Assembly (NCBI GenBank): GCA_002349525.1
Contig: DEDL01000032.1
Location: 39,073 to 103,072, forward strand
DNA: 64,000 nucleotides
Origin: Lachnoclostridium sp. UBA2905
GTDB lineage: Bacteria > Bacillota > Clostridia > Lachnospirales > Lachnospiraceae
Reading direction: 5' to 3'
In this document: positions 25,983 to 35,459 of the stretch, one piece after another
Layout of the letters: each line of letters opens with the position of its first letter
Position numbering within the stretch: the stretch's first letter is position 1
The notes under the pieces: model-generated
The model's input: the letters and a program-made list of their open reading frames with translations, nothing else
Told to the model about the DNA's origin: nothing
The model's database searches: none
Translations under genes and position numbers: made by a program

Positions 25983-26036
25983 AAAACTCCCCTTCAGATG
26001 ACAATCATTTAAGAATCATTTGAAGGGGAGTTTTGT
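25983..26036. terminator. Bidirectional terminator between convergent ygiQ and the penicillin-binding protein gene
   Basis: AAAACTCCCCTTCA (25983-25996) pairs with TGAAGGGGAGTTTT (26021-26034), with partial pairing inward (ATGA/TCAT). A-rich and T-rich ends serve both directions. Confidence 0.85.
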
Positions 26037-26065
26037 TATGGTTGTATTTGAATTAACAAATTGTA

Positions 26066-26149
26066 AGTAAATCTATTATAGGAAACCTATTATAGTAAAT
26101 CAATTACAGTAAATCTGTTACAGTAAATCTGTTACAGGTAAATCAGTTA
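26066..26149. repeat. 14-bp tandem repeat array, six copies
   Basis: Units of type AGTAAATCTGTTAC start at 26066, 26080, 26094, 26108, 26122 and 26136. Copies four and five are identical. The last unit reaches the second, distal stop codon of the penicillin-binding protein reading frame. The rest of the 25870-26221 gap holds only the bidirectional terminator and the post-stop tail described separately. Confidence 0.9.
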
Positions 26150-26221
26150 TTCTTCAGCGGTGTTAACAGATGCTTCAACATCAGATGACTCTGAACCCGA
26201 ATTATCATCTACATTGGTTTC
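26147..26221 (-). other. In-frame coding-like tail after the penicillin-binding protein amber stop
   Basis: Past the TAG at 26222-26224 the same frame continues for 24 sense codons to a TAA at 26147-26149. The encoded peptide is of the same Ser/Glu/Asp/Val composition as the preceding tail, and SSDVEASVN after the stop nearly repeats PSDVEAKVN before it. This suggests the stop is a recent nonsense change or a readthrough site. Confidence 0.6.
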
Positions 26222-28762
26222 CTAATCCGAAGCTTTATCTGTTTTGTTAACCTTAGCCTCAACATCAGATGGTGTTTTTTCTGACTTATTAGTTACTTTT
26301 TGTGAAGTGTTGTCAGATTTTTTGGTGCCTGATGTGCTTGAGTTGGTTGAATTCGTAGAGTCAGTAGTTTCTGCTGTTGTATTGTTCTTCTTCTGTGAAT
26401 GGCATGTGCAGTATTCTGTTGGCGCATTGTTATCAGTAAATATTTCCTTCTTTACGGCGCCGGCAGCTTTACATGCATCTGTTGCAAGCTTTCCACAGGA
26501 GGTACATATATATGTCTGTTTTGTGGATTCAGGAACTTCAAAATCAGTTTTTTCAAGCTGCTTAAAGCTGTGTACCTGTTCCATAATGGTTTTCCATATA
26601 GTTTTGTGATAGGTTGTATCGGCCTGATTCTTATTAAGGTCCCATCCACCCCATATACCGGCTGTATAGTATGGTGTAAAGCCTTCAAACCAAAGGTCGA
26701 TATCGTTAGAGGTTGTACCTGTTTTTCCTGCCTCAGGCATATCAATTGCAGTGAAGCGGGCAGGTTTACCAGTTCCTTTTGTAACAACATCCTGCATTGC
26801 CTCTGTTAACAGGTAGGCTGTAGTGTCTTTGAAAACCTGGCGTGTTTCAGGCTTTTTCTCAATGAGCACGTTGCCGTCATGGTCAACGATTTTGGTATAT
26901 AAAACAGGCTCTGTGTATACTCCCATATTGGCAATTGAGGCATATGCAGCTGTAAGCTCTATATTGGTAACACCATCTGTAAGACCACCAAGAGCCATTG
27001 GAAGCTGGATGTCTGAGAATGTTTTACCATTCTTGTCTGTTCTTGAATCAACAAGTGTTGTAAATCCAAGGTTGAGAAGATAATCATATGCAACCTTAGG
27101 TGTAACCTTTTCAAGAGTCTTAACGGCAATAACATTCATGGAATCTATGATTGCCTGTCTGAGTGTTGTCTTTCCACGGAAAGAAGAACGGTTCCAGTTA
27201 CGTACCTCCTTATTGGTTCCAGGATAGAAATATTTCTCATCAACTTCTGTGCTTGAAAGAGTCATGCCTGCTGTATCAAAGGCAGGAAGATAAGTTGATA
27301 CAATTTTAAAGGTTGAACCAGGCTGTCTGAGAGAATCAGTAGCACGGTTAAGTGTACGTGTGGCAAGCTTTTTGCCACGACCTCCAACAAGGGCCTGAAC
27401 CTGACCTGTATGCTGGTCCATAAGTACAAAGCTTACCTGTGGCTGAAGAATAAAATTAAGATTTTCTCCTGCAATTTCTCCACCCTTTTTAAGAATGTGT
27501 TTTCTGTATTTTTTGACATATGACTTGGCAAGCTTCTTGTCAGTAAAGTATATGTCAAATGCCGCGTTTTTCTTTAAATACCAGGCTTTAAGTGTCTGTT
27601 CATTGTAGTTGCTCTGGCTTCCATCAGGATTATTGATAGTAAGCTGATATGAAAGCTGGAACTCAGAGTTTGAAGGATAATATGAAGGATCATTTGTAAT
27701 TGTGTCACATATATTCTGAAGATCCTTATCCTGCGTTGAATATATTGAAAGTCCGCCACGGTAAAGTGCATTGTAGGCCTGGGTTTCTGTATATCCAAGA
27801 TCTTCCTTAAGGTCCTTCATAACCTGTTCATAAAGCGCATCATTAAAATATGATGAAACTGATTCGTTCTGTGATGAAGAATATCCCTCGTTGTGCTTTG
27901 CAATACGATCATAAACATTATCTGCCATTGCCTCGTTGTACTGGGCTTCATCTATATAACCCTGTTCACGCATGTAATCAAGTACAATGCTACGTTTAGC
28001 ATTATTGTCCTCAGGATGTGTAATAGGGTTGTAGGCTGAAGGGTTCTGGGTGATTCCGGCAATAACACTTGCCTCTGAAAGTGTAAGCTCAGAAACCTTT
28101 TTACCGAAATATCTTAATGAGGCAGCCTGTACACCCAAAGTATTCTGACTTAAGTTAATTGTATTAAGGTAATATTCAAGAATAGTATTCTTGTCAAGTA
28201 CCTGCTCTAACTGTATTGCCAGGTACTGCTCCTGAATTTTACGCTGAATTTTGGCAAGGTCAGATTTCTCTGAGCCACCATTAAATACAGTATTTTTAAG
28301 AAGCTGCTGTGTTATGGTACTGGCTCCCTGACTAAGGTCGCCGTGTGTAAGAGTATTCTGTGCCGCTCTTAAAATACCACGTACGTCAATACCATCATGT
28401 TCCCTGAAACGTTCATCCTCGATTGCAATAAATGCATTCTGTACAACATCAGGTATCTCACTTAATGGAACATAAATACGGTTTGCATTCTGTCCTATAA
28501 GAGTCTGTGTCAGATTCCCCTGGGAATCATAAATTTTTGTTGAATAACCTTCCGGGGAAACATCAATAGTATCAATGCTTGGCGCAGTATCAATAATTCC
28601 ACGCAGAACACCCAGACTTGCCATTATGCCGCAGACCATAACAGTTACAAATAACACAAGAATTATTCGAAGTGACATTACGCTTGCCTTTGACATCATA
28701 CGTCTCCCGGAAGCTGTAAGTTCTTTCTGCTTTGCGGCAATGGATTTTTTATTATAATTCAT
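26222..28762 (-). CDS. Class A penicillin-binding protein (bifunctional transglycosylase/transpeptidase, PBP1A type)
   Basis: The product has 846 residues. The order is a short cytoplasmic start (MNYNKKSIAAK), one membrane anchor (about 30-53), GT51 glycosyltransferase domain (AIEDERFREHDGID, STITQQLLKN), a linker, transpeptidase domain with active Ser483 in GSTFK and the KTGTT box, then a paired-cysteine region (CTSCGKLATDACKAAG, CTCH) and a Ser/Thr/Lys tail. It polymerises and crosslinks peptidoglycan outside the membrane. The start at 28762 is chosen because a longer frame to 28864 adds 34 residues without family support; GGAG lies about 13 bases upstream. The frame stops at an amber codon, with coding-like sequence beyond. 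Confidence 0.92.
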   Translation of the reverse strand: MNYNKKSIAAKQKELTASGRRMMSKASVMSLRIILVLFVTVMVCGIMASLGVLRGIIDTAPSIDTIDVSPEGYSTKIYDSQGNLTQTLIGQNANRIYVPLSEIPDVVQNAFIAIEDERFREHDGIDVRGILRAAQNTLTHGDLSQGASTITQQLLKNTVFNGGSEKSDLAKIQRKIQEQYLAIQLEQVLDKNTILEYYLNTINLSQNTLGVQAASLRYFGKKVSELTLSEASVIAGITQNPSAYNPITHPEDNNAKRSIVLDYMREQGYIDEAQYNEAMADNVYDRIAKHNEGYSSSQNESVSSYFNDALYEQVMKDLKEDLGYTETQAYNALYRGGLSIYSTQDKDLQNICDTITNDPSYYPSNSEFQLSYQLTINNPDGSQSNYNEQTLKAWYLKKNAAFDIYFTDKKLAKSYVKKYRKHILKKGGEIAGENLNFILQPQVSFVLMDQHTGQVQALVGGRGKKLATRTLNRATDSLRQPGSTFKIVSTYLPAFDTAGMTLSSTEVDEKYFYPGTNKEVRNWNRSSFRGKTTLRQAIIDSMNVIAVKTLEKVTPKVAYDYLLNLGFTTLVDSRTDKNGKTFSDIQLPMALGGLTDGVTNIELTAAYASIANMGVYTEPVLYTKIVDHDGNVLIEKKPETRQVFKDTTAYLLTEAMQDVVTKGTGKPARFTAIDMPEAGKTGTTSNDIDLWFEGFTPYYTAGIWGGWDLNKNQADTTYHKTIWKTIMEQVHSFKQLEKTDFEVPESTKQTYICTSCGKLATDACKAAGAVKKEIFTDNNAPTEYCTCHSQKKNNTTAETTDSTNSTNSSTSGTKKSDNTSQKVTNKSEKTPSDVEAKVNKTDKASD

Positions 28763-28968
28763 GAAAATAACCACACTCCATTCATAATAAGCGCATAGAT
28801 AAAGATTATTATACCAAATGTAAAGAATATGTGCAATACGAAATACTTGAATCACTATCAGCACTCACTATCCGCGTACAGCGCACAGCGCGTACAGTTT
28901 TATAATGGAGTTTTGAACAGGTATGTGTTATTATATCAGATATGAGATGACACATATGAAAATGAAGC

Positions 28969-29008
28969 ATATGTCAGCTTATGCTGATCAGAATCACGCA
29001 CCAGGTCT
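28969..29008. repeat. Dispersed 40-bp repeat, copy 1
   Basis: The 40 bases from ATATGTCAGCTTATG to ACGCACCAGGTCT recur at 36069-36108 in the same orientation with three transitions. This copy contains the hairpin TCAGC-TTAT-GCTGA and lies upstream of yigZ. The rest of the 28763-29049 divergent gap contains a duplicated GCGTACAG (28874-28898) and nothing else clear. Confidence 0.8.
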
Positions 29009-29049
29009 TGTGTGCGTTTTATTTGAATTGATAAAATGGAGGTAAATAA

Positions 29050-29712
29050 GTGGCTAGTGCTTATAAAATCGTATATAAAGGCGGAACAGGAGAAATAGTT
29101 GAAAAAAAGTCAAGGTTTATTGCCAATGTATTTCCTGTAACCGATGAGGAAGAAGCCCTTTCAATTATAGAACAGACTAAGAAAAAATATTGGGATGCAA
29201 GGCATAACTGCTACGCATATATCATTGGAGAAGATGGCAGGTATCAAAGATGCAGTGATGATGGTGAACCACAGGGTACGGCGGGAAGGCCAATGCTTGA
29301 TGTTATTGCTGGAGAGAAGTTATGTAACGTGCTCGTTATAGTAACAAGATATTTTGGCGGAACACTTCTTGGAACAGGAGGACTTGTAAGGGCATATTCA
29401 CAGTCAGTACGAGCCGGTATTGACGCCAGCCAGATCGTACTTAAGTCACCGGCAAGGGAAGTTCATATATATACCGATTACAACGGTGCAGGAAAGCTGC
29501 AGTATATTATGTCCACCAATGATATTAATGTACTTGATACCATATATACAGACAAGGTGGAGATGATTGCCCTTGTTCCGGAAGATATGTATGGAACAAT
29601 AGAAAGTAAGGTGAATGAAGCTACATCAGCATCAGCTCTCATGGAGGATGCAGGAGAGATATGGTACGCCATACTTGCAGATAAAAGTGTACATGTATTC
29701 AGTGAAGATTGA
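29050..29712 (+). CDS. yigZ: YigZ/IMPACT family protein
   Basis: The product has 220 residues. The N-terminal UPF0029 domain contains the hallmark YWDARHNCYAYIIG, SDDGEPQGTAGRPML and VTRYFGGTLLGTGGLVRAYS; a ferredoxin-like C-terminal domain follows. Related proteins are linked to translation control in eukaryotes; the bacterial role is unsettled. GTG at 29050 is the start, with GGAGG 6 bases upstream. rarA follows after 50 bases. Confidence 0.93.
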   Translation: MASAYKIVYKGGTGEIVEKKSRFIANVFPVTDEEEALSIIEQTKKKYWDARHNCYAYIIGEDGRYQRCSDDGEPQGTAGRPMLDVIAGEKLCNVLVIVTRYFGGTLLGTGGLVRAYSQSVRAGIDASQIVLKSPAREVHIYTDYNGAGKLQYIMSTNDINVLDTIYTDKVEMIALVPEDMYGTIESKVNEATSASALMEDAGEIWYAILADKSVHVFSED

Positions 29713-29762
29713 TGATTTATGGATTTATCTGATATTATTCTATGGAAAATGGAGTGAATGTT

Positions 29763-31079
29763 ATGGATTTATTTGAATATATGAGTGAAACGAGAAAGGA
29801 AAAAGAATCACCACTGGCATCAAGAATGCGTCCTACAATTCTTGAAGACGTGGTTGGACAACAGCATATTATAGGTAAAGATAAGCTTTTGTACAGAGCT
29901 ATAAAAGCAGACAAATTAAGCTCTGTAATATTTTATGGACCGCCGGGAACAGGAAAGACTACCCTTGCCAGGGTTATAGCTAATACCACCAGTTCAAAAT
30001 TCACACAGATAAATGCTACCTCAGCCGGCAAGAAGGATATGGAAGAGGTTGTAAAGGCTGCAAAGGATAATCTTGGAATGTTTGGAGCCAAGACAATACT
30101 TTTTATTGATGAGATTCACAGGTTCAACAAGGGGCAGCAGGATTATTTACTTCCATATGTAGAGGATGGAACAATTATTCTTATTGGGGCAACAACGGAA
30201 AATCCTTATTTTGAGGTGAATGGGGCACTTTTATCCAGATCTCAGATTTTTGAACTTAAACCCCTTACAGTGGATGATATTAAAATACTTCTTCACAGGG
30301 CCGTATATGATAAGGAAAAGGGAATGGGCTCATTTAATGCGGCAATAGATGATGATGCCCTGACATTTCTTGCTGAAGCTGCAAACGGTGATGCAAGAAA
30401 TGCTCTGAATGCTCTTGAAATAGGAGTGCTTACAACCAATCCTTCAGAAGACAAGGTTATACACATAACATTAGATATTGCGTCTGAATGTATCCAGAAA
30501 AGGGTTCTTAAATATGACAAAAAGGGTGATAACCATTATGATACCATATCAGCCTTTATAAAAAGTATGAGGGGGTCTGACCCGGATGCGGCAGTATATT
30601 ATCTGGCCAGGATGCTGAATGCAGGAGAAGAACCGGCCTTTATTGCAAGACGGATTATGATATGTGCTGCTGAGGATGTGTCCAATGCGGATCCCAATGC
30701 GCTTGTTGTGGCAACCCAGGCTTCTCTTGCTGTAGAAAGACTTGGTATGCCGGAGGGAAGAATTGTGCTTGCCCAGGCGGCGGCCTATGTTGCCTGCGCA
30801 CCTAAAAGTAATTCGGCAATATGTGCCATAGATGCGGCAATGGCGGCGGCAGCAAATGACAGTGGAGTTACTATTCCGGCTCATTTAAGAGACGCCCACT
30901 ATCCGGGAGCACAAAAATTAGGGCATGGAACAGAATACAAATATGCCCATGCCTATGATAAACATTATGTTGACCAGCAGTATCTGCCTGACAAATATGC
31001 TGGTACTCATTTTTATAATCCATCGGATAATGGATATGAAAAACAGCAGCAAAACTACCTTAAATGGATTAAGGAATGA
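29763..31079 (+). CDS. rarA: Replication-associated recombination protein A (AAA ATPase)
   Basis: The product has 438 residues. Family start: PLASRMRPTILEDVVGQQHIIG; AAA domain with Walker A FYGPPGTGKTTLARV, Walker B LFIDEIHRFNKGQQD and sensor GATTENPYFEVN; C-terminal tetramerisation domain with FIARRIMICAAEDVSNADP and the end motif HLRDAHYPGAQKLGHG. RarA/MgsA acts at stalled replication forks. The ATG at 29763 has GGAG 8 bases upstream; an ATG at 29742 would add seven residues and has no ribosome site. Confidence 0.95.
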   Translation: MDLFEYMSETRKEKESPLASRMRPTILEDVVGQQHIIGKDKLLYRAIKADKLSSVIFYGPPGTGKTTLARVIANTTSSKFTQINATSAGKKDMEEVVKAAKDNLGMFGAKTILFIDEIHRFNKGQQDYLLPYVEDGTIILIGATTENPYFEVNGALLSRSQIFELKPLTVDDIKILLHRAVYDKEKGMGSFNAAIDDDALTFLAEAANGDARNALNALEIGVLTTNPSEDKVIHITLDIASECIQKRVLKYDKKGDNHYDTISAFIKSMRGSDPDAAVYYLARMLNAGEEPAFIARRIMICAAEDVSNADPNALVVATQASLAVERLGMPEGRIVLAQAAAYVACAPKSNSAICAIDAAMAAAANDSGVTIPAHLRDAHYPGAQKLGHGTEYKYAHAYDKHYVDQQYLPDKYAGTHFYNPSDNGYEKQQQNYLKWIKE

Positions 31080-31092
31080 CTATATTTTATAT

Positions 31093-31121
31093 ATTAGCAG
31101 GAAGAGAAGCAGCCTGCCAAT
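31093..31121. terminator. Weak hairpin between convergent rarA and a small membrane gene
   Basis: ATTAGCAGG (31093-31101) pairs with CCTGCCAAT (31113-31121) with one G-T mismatch. No strong T-run follows on either strand, so termination is only a guess. Confidence 0.35.
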
Positions 31122-31149
31122 ATCATTGACATATCAGTTTATAGTCAGA

Positions 31150-31428
31150 TTAGTGGTCAGATTCAGTTCCTTCATCACTGTCTGCTTCACTGCCTTCTTT
31201 GATCGCTTTGTTAATCATGTCTCTGTTTTCTTCTGCACGTTTTTTCTGGTGTTTGTATATCATCAGATAAACGTACATGTAAACAGGAATAACAAATGTT
31301 GCCAGGAGACTTGCCTTAAAAAGACCTGGTGTTGCTGCGGATGTGAAGATTGCTGATATAAATGTTGCCAGGTAAAGACCAGCAAGAACAGCTATTAGAA
31401 AAATTGCAATGAATCGTTTGAATTTCAT
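31150..31428 (-). CDS. Small two-helix membrane protein of unknown function
   Basis: The 92-residue product has two membrane segments (about 6-27 and 36-58) and an acidic, charged C-terminus. MKFKRFIAIF begins the first helix and HQKKRAEENRDM follows the second, predicting both ends in the cytoplasm. I do not recognise a family. GGAGG lies 7 bases before this ATG on the minus strand; a longer frame back to 31554 has no ribosome site. It stands alone, convergent with rarA. Confidence 0.7.
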   Translation of the reverse strand: MKFKRFIAIFLIAVLAGLYLATFISAIFTSAATPGLFKASLLATFVIPVYMYVYLMIYKHQKKRAEENRDMINKAIKEGSEADSDEGTESDH

Positions 31429-31593
31429 GCTTAATACCTCCGGTGGGATGTTATATAATATCCTAATTATCATATCAGAAGAAGTTGTTAACAGCAACTT
31501 TTTTATCAAATATTTATAACACAGATAAGTGAAAAAATGATATGATGAGAACATAACTGTGATAAGATATTCAATGATTTGAAATTGGAGATT

Positions 31594-32274
31594 ATGGAAA
31601 AGAAAGTAATATTATTTGACCTTGACGGAACACTTACAGATTCCGCTGATGGTATTATAAAAAGTGTAAGCTATGCTCTTTCCAAAATGGGAATAGAACA
31701 TAATCCTGAAGAGCTTGTATGCTTCGTTGGACCACCTCTTATGGATTCATTTATGACATTTTACAAAATGGATGAGACCCAGAGCAGGGAGGCAATAAGA
31801 CTTTACAGGGAAAGATATGGTGTGACAGGAATATTTGAGAATAGAATGTATGAAGATGTTCCTGAAACCATGAATAAACTTTTGAATGATGGCTACAGAC
31901 TTGGTATAGCCACATGTAAGCCTGAAAAATTTGCAAAAATAGTCTGTGATAAATTTGATATGACAAAGTATTTTGAAGCAATATGCGGTACGGCAATGGA
32001 TTCCGGTGTACAGACCACCAAGGCGGAGGTTATAGCTGATGCTCTTGGAAGACTTGGCGTGAGTGCTTCGGAGACTGTCATGGTTGGTGACAGACATCAT
32101 GATATTGAAGGGGCGAAAAGCCACAATATGACCAGTGTGGGAGTTACTTATGGATATGCCAGAGCCGGGGAGCTTGAGAGTGCCGGAGCAGATTATATAA
32201 TTGATTCCCTAAAGGAGCTTACTGATCGGGAACTGATAACAAGAATTTGTCATGCACGATTTAACGTATTATAA
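31594..32274 (+). CDS. HAD-superfamily phosphatase (phosphoglycolate phosphatase-like)
   Basis: The product has 226 residues. Motif I LFDLDGTLTDSADG, motif II GIATCKP, Lys in TTKAEVI, and motif IV VMVGDRHHDIEGAKSHNM with a helical cap (PEELVCFVGPPL). The group includes phosphoglycolate and related small phosphatases; the substrate is not certain. The ATG at 31594 has TTGGAG only 3 bases before it. A TTG at 31579 would add five residues but lacks a ribosome site. The diguanylate cyclase gene begins 14 bases after the stop. Confidence 0.88.
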   Translation: MEKKVILFDLDGTLTDSADGIIKSVSYALSKMGIEHNPEELVCFVGPPLMDSFMTFYKMDETQSREAIRLYRERYGVTGIFENRMYEDVPETMNKLLNDGYRLGIATCKPEKFAKIVCDKFDMTKYFEAICGTAMDSGVQTTKAEVIADALGRLGVSASETVMVGDRHHDIEGAKSHNMTSVGVTYGYARAGELESAGADYIIDSLKELTDRELITRICHARFNVL

Positions 32275-32288
32275 GGGTTGTGATATTT

Positions 32289-33620
32289 ATGAAGAATAAT
32301 AATGAAATGTCGACAATTGTACAATGTATGCTGGATAGTATCGACGGAATCTATGTTGTTGATATTTACGAAAACAGTTACAGATTATGTGACGGAAAAG
32401 GTGAAAATGGTGGAAAGATAAAGGAAATATTTGGTGAGCAGGGAAGCTTTTCAAATATGGTTGATATCCTTACCAGACATCTTTACAGGAATATTAAGAG
32501 ACCTGCCGATTATTATGAGGCTTATTTGAAAAAAATTGAGAAATTCAAGGGTCAGTTAGGAGAGTTAAACCGTGTAAATGGCGGTGATGATTTCTTGTGG
32601 GTACAGCTTAATCTCTGCCCTTATGTAAATGAAGGACAGTACATTATTACCCTTTCACTTCTTAAAAACTTTGAACAGGTAGAAATCATAACTGCCAAGG
32701 AACGTGCCCAGAATATACAGGGTGGCTATCTTTTTTCAATGTATGTTGATGCTGACGAAGCAAGATGCCACAGCATAAGCATTCCTGAGTTAGACAATGG
32801 TAATGCCAGCGACAATACAATGCCTTATGATGAATGGCGTAAAAATGTAATGTGGATGGTTGAAGAGGATAAGCGTGATGAGTTTATAAAAATAAGCGCA
32901 CTTGAATACTTAAATACAGAACTCAGGTATCGTGATTCAGTATCATTTGAATGTAAAATGCGTAATGTAGAAGGTGAATTTCTGTGGGTAAGAATTATAT
33001 TCTGCAGGGCGGATGATGATGAGAGTAACCATGATTTCATATATCTGGTGCAGAATATTAATCATAATTCACCGATGCTTGTTGAGAATGCTTTTAAATA
33101 TGAGAAGCTTTCCATGAAGGATTCTCTGACGGGCCTCTATAACAGAAGAAAAATAGAAGAAATATTTGCTGAAATTGCAGAAGAGAATGCAGAAAATGAG
33201 CAGTCAGACACTGATGATCCAGGCTATGAAGTAAGTGTCGTAATGATAGATATCGACCACTTCAAATTGGTAAATGATACCTATGGACATATAGTAGGTG
33301 ATTTTGCACTTAAGAAGTCAGCTGAAATGTTTGAAAAAGCGTTTTCAAACACTGGAATGACAGTGAGCCGCTGGGGTGGAGAAGAATTTTTAGTCTTAGC
33401 CAGGGGCTATGATTCAGACAGTATATACCAGTTATGCGAAAAACTTCGTAAGGATATTATGCAATATGAATTTGAAGAGGGATTTTCTATAAGCTGCAGC
33501 TTTGGAATAGCCAGTACAAATAAGCCTGAGGAGCTTCCAAAACTGGCTGAATACGCAGATAATGCCCTTTATGAGGCCAAGGAAAATGGACGAAACAGGG
33601 TTGTTGTCAGACAGATTTGA
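32289..33620 (+). CDS. Diguanylate cyclase (GGDEF domain) with N-terminal sensory regions
   Basis: The product has 443 residues. The C-terminal GGDEF domain (about 277-443) carries DSLTGLYNRRKIEE, VMIDIDHFKLVNDTYGH and the active-site motif WGGEEF (362-367), all suitable for making cyclic di-GMP. The RxxD inhibitory site that would precede the motif is missing. The N-terminal about 260 residues look like two PAS-like modules (FLWVQLNLCPY and FLWVRIIFCRA as matching strands); no membrane segment is seen, so it should be cytosolic. AAGGG lies 11 bases before ATG 32289. Confidence 0.88.
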   Translation: MKNNNEMSTIVQCMLDSIDGIYVVDIYENSYRLCDGKGENGGKIKEIFGEQGSFSNMVDILTRHLYRNIKRPADYYEAYLKKIEKFKGQLGELNRVNGGDDFLWVQLNLCPYVNEGQYIITLSLLKNFEQVEIITAKERAQNIQGGYLFSMYVDADEARCHSISIPELDNGNASDNTMPYDEWRKNVMWMVEEDKRDEFIKISALEYLNTELRYRDSVSFECKMRNVEGEFLWVRIIFCRADDDESNHDFIYLVQNINHNSPMLVENAFKYEKLSMKDSLTGLYNRRKIEEIFAEIAEENAENEQSDTDDPGYEVSVVMIDIDHFKLVNDTYGHIVGDFALKKSAEMFEKAFSNTGMTVSRWGGEEFLVLARGYDSDSIYQLCEKLRKDIMQYEFEEGFSISCSFGIASTNKPEELPKLAEYADNALYEAKENGRNRVVVRQI

Positions 33621-33639
33621 TAATATAAATTAAAAATAA

Positions 33640-33735
33640 TATCAATTAAGGCTGCTATTAATTAATACAGATGAAAATTAAGGCTGATATTGATTAATCC
33701 TGATATTGAATAAAGCTGATATTAATTAAAACTAA
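33640..33735. repeat. Degenerate AT-rich repeat, 16-bp spacing
   Basis: GCTGCTATTA, GCTGATATTG, CCTGATATTG and GCTGATATTA occur at 33651, 33683, 33699 and 33715, spaced by 32, 16 and 16 bases and linked by ATTAA-rich sequence. It lies between the cyclase and the xylosidase genes. Confidence 0.6.
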
Positions 33736-33758
33736 TAAAGATTTTAGGAGGATATATA

Positions 33759-35282
33759 ATGTCGGAGGTTGTTAATGTGCATTATAGTACAAAACAGGAT
33801 GCAAAGGTAGAATTCCACAATCAGGTGGATTATTGTGTGGGAACAGGAAGAGCAGGACTTGCGCTCCAGAAGGAGTATTTTGACCAGCTTGAATTTGTTC
33901 AGGAAAATATAGGCTTCAAGCATATACGTGGCCATGGACTTTTTACAGATGATATGGCTATTTACCACCGTTATACAGATGAAAATGGCAATGAAAAATC
34001 AGAGTACAATTTCACATATCTTGATCTTGTAATGGATTCTTACAGAAAGGTTGGTCTTAAGCCATTTCTTGAGCTTGGTTTCATGCCTGAAAAGATGGCA
34101 TCCGGAACACAGACCGTATTTTACTGGAAGGGTAATGTTACACCTCCCAAAAAGTATTCAGAGTGGTGCGCCCTTGTACAGGCTGTATTAAGACATCTTA
34201 TGGAGAGATACGGAGAGGAAGAAGTGCTTACATGGCCTATTGAGGTATGGAATGAGCCTAACCTTCCTGGATTCTGGAAGGATGCCGATATGGAAGAATA
34301 CTTTAAGCTTTTCAAGGAATCATTTTATGCAATCAAAGAAGTAAATGAGAAGTTCAGAGTTGGTGGTCCTGCAATATGTGGTGTAAGAGATGAAGAATGG
34401 ATAAGAAAATTCATGGAATTTTGCAGGGAGAATAAGATTCCTGTTGACTTTATAACAAGACATCATTATACAACAGAATTACCTGAAAAAGATGGACACT
34501 ATGAGTACCAGGAATTAACATTGCCAGAGTATGGAAAGGCTAATCTCCACACAACAAGAGAGATTGTGGACAGCTTTGAAGAATACAGAGGAAAAGAAAT
34601 TCACATTACAGAATTCAATACTTCATATGTACCAGACAATCCAATTCATGATACAAACATCAATGCAGCATATATTGCACACCAGCTTTCATGGCTTGGA
34701 GATGATAATGAGTCATATTCTTACTGGACATTTGGTGATATATTTGAAGAAAAGGGAGTCCCATTTACTCCATTCCACGGAGGATTTGGTATGGTTGCCA
34801 ACGGAGTTATTCCAAAACCTACATTCTGGACCTTTGCATTCTTCAAGAAACTTCAGGGTCAGTGCATTTTAAGAAATGATGAGTCTGTTATCGTTAAAGG
34901 AGAAGATGGCGTTATACGTGGTCTTGTATGGAATCATGGACAAAAGAGAGAAGGAAAGCTTCTTAGCTATGTATGCGATATAGATGTTTCAGACAATGAC
35001 GGTGAATATGCACTTATTACCAAAGTAGTTGATGAAAAGACATGTAACCCTCTTAAGGTATGGCATGATCTTGGGGAACCATCATCCCTTAGTGAATCAG
35101 ATAAGGAGCTTCTTCGTGAGGCTGCAAAGCCATTTGTGTCAAGTGATAATATATGTACTGTTGATGGAAAAATCAGCATAAAGCTTTCTTTGGAAGAGTT
35201 TGGCATAACATATTTTGAGTGCAGGAAAATAAACAGGACAAGTGACAGAGGATATTCATACGAAAGAACACAGTTGTTTTAA
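33759..35282 (+). CDS. xynB: Glycoside hydrolase family 39 beta-xylosidase
   Basis: The product has 507 residues, typical for GH39. The probable acid/base is the Glu of VWNEPNLPGFW and the nucleophile the Glu of EIHITEFNTSY, on a TIM barrel (about 20-360) with a beta-sandwich end. GH39 xylosidases release xylose from xylo-oligosaccharides. There is no signal peptide, so it should act on imported oligomers in the cytoplasm. TAGGAGG lies 7 bases before the ATG. No transporter or other xylan gene is near; it appears monocistronic. The gene symbol follows usual naming; activity on other glycosides is possible. Confidence 0.88.
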   Translation: MSEVVNVHYSTKQDAKVEFHNQVDYCVGTGRAGLALQKEYFDQLEFVQENIGFKHIRGHGLFTDDMAIYHRYTDENGNEKSEYNFTYLDLVMDSYRKVGLKPFLELGFMPEKMASGTQTVFYWKGNVTPPKKYSEWCALVQAVLRHLMERYGEEEVLTWPIEVWNEPNLPGFWKDADMEEYFKLFKESFYAIKEVNEKFRVGGPAICGVRDEEWIRKFMEFCRENKIPVDFITRHHYTTELPEKDGHYEYQELTLPEYGKANLHTTREIVDSFEEYRGKEIHITEFNTSYVPDNPIHDTNINAAYIAHQLSWLGDDNESYSYWTFGDIFEEKGVPFTPFHGGFGMVANGVIPKPTFWTFAFFKKLQGQCILRNDESVIVKGEDGVIRGLVWNHGQKREGKLLSYVCDIDVSDNDGEYALITKVVDEKTCNPLKVWHDLGEPSSLSESDKELLREAAKPFVSSDNICTVDGKISIKLSLEEFGITYFECRKINRTSDRGYSYERTQLF

Positions 35283-35358
35283 AGAAGAATTAAGTGCTGA
35301 ATAGTTTGCAGTGTAAGGCAGACATTGATTAAGGATAATGAAGTTTTGTAGAAAAGAC

Positions 35359-35387
35359 TTGTTTTATTACAAAAAAAATGATATTCT
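35359..35387 (+). promoter_or_regulatory. Candidate promoter for the SEC-C protein gene
   Basis: TTGTTT (35359-35364) and TATTCT (35382-35387) are 17 bases apart, with TGA before the -10 (extended -10). It is about 70 bases before the start codon. Confidence 0.5.
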
Positions 35388-35459
35388 ATGTCTTGTCGAG
35401 ACGCAAATCCGGCGTCATTTGTAATAATGAATGATTATAACAATTAAGGAGTATGGGAA

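Noticed and set aside
26222..28762. Recoded genetic code (UAG as sense)
   Set aside because: Several other genes here end in TAG (for example permease, ATG-to-TAG frames such as rel promoter-side gene) without coding-like continuation that I noticed, so genome-wide reassignment is unlikely.
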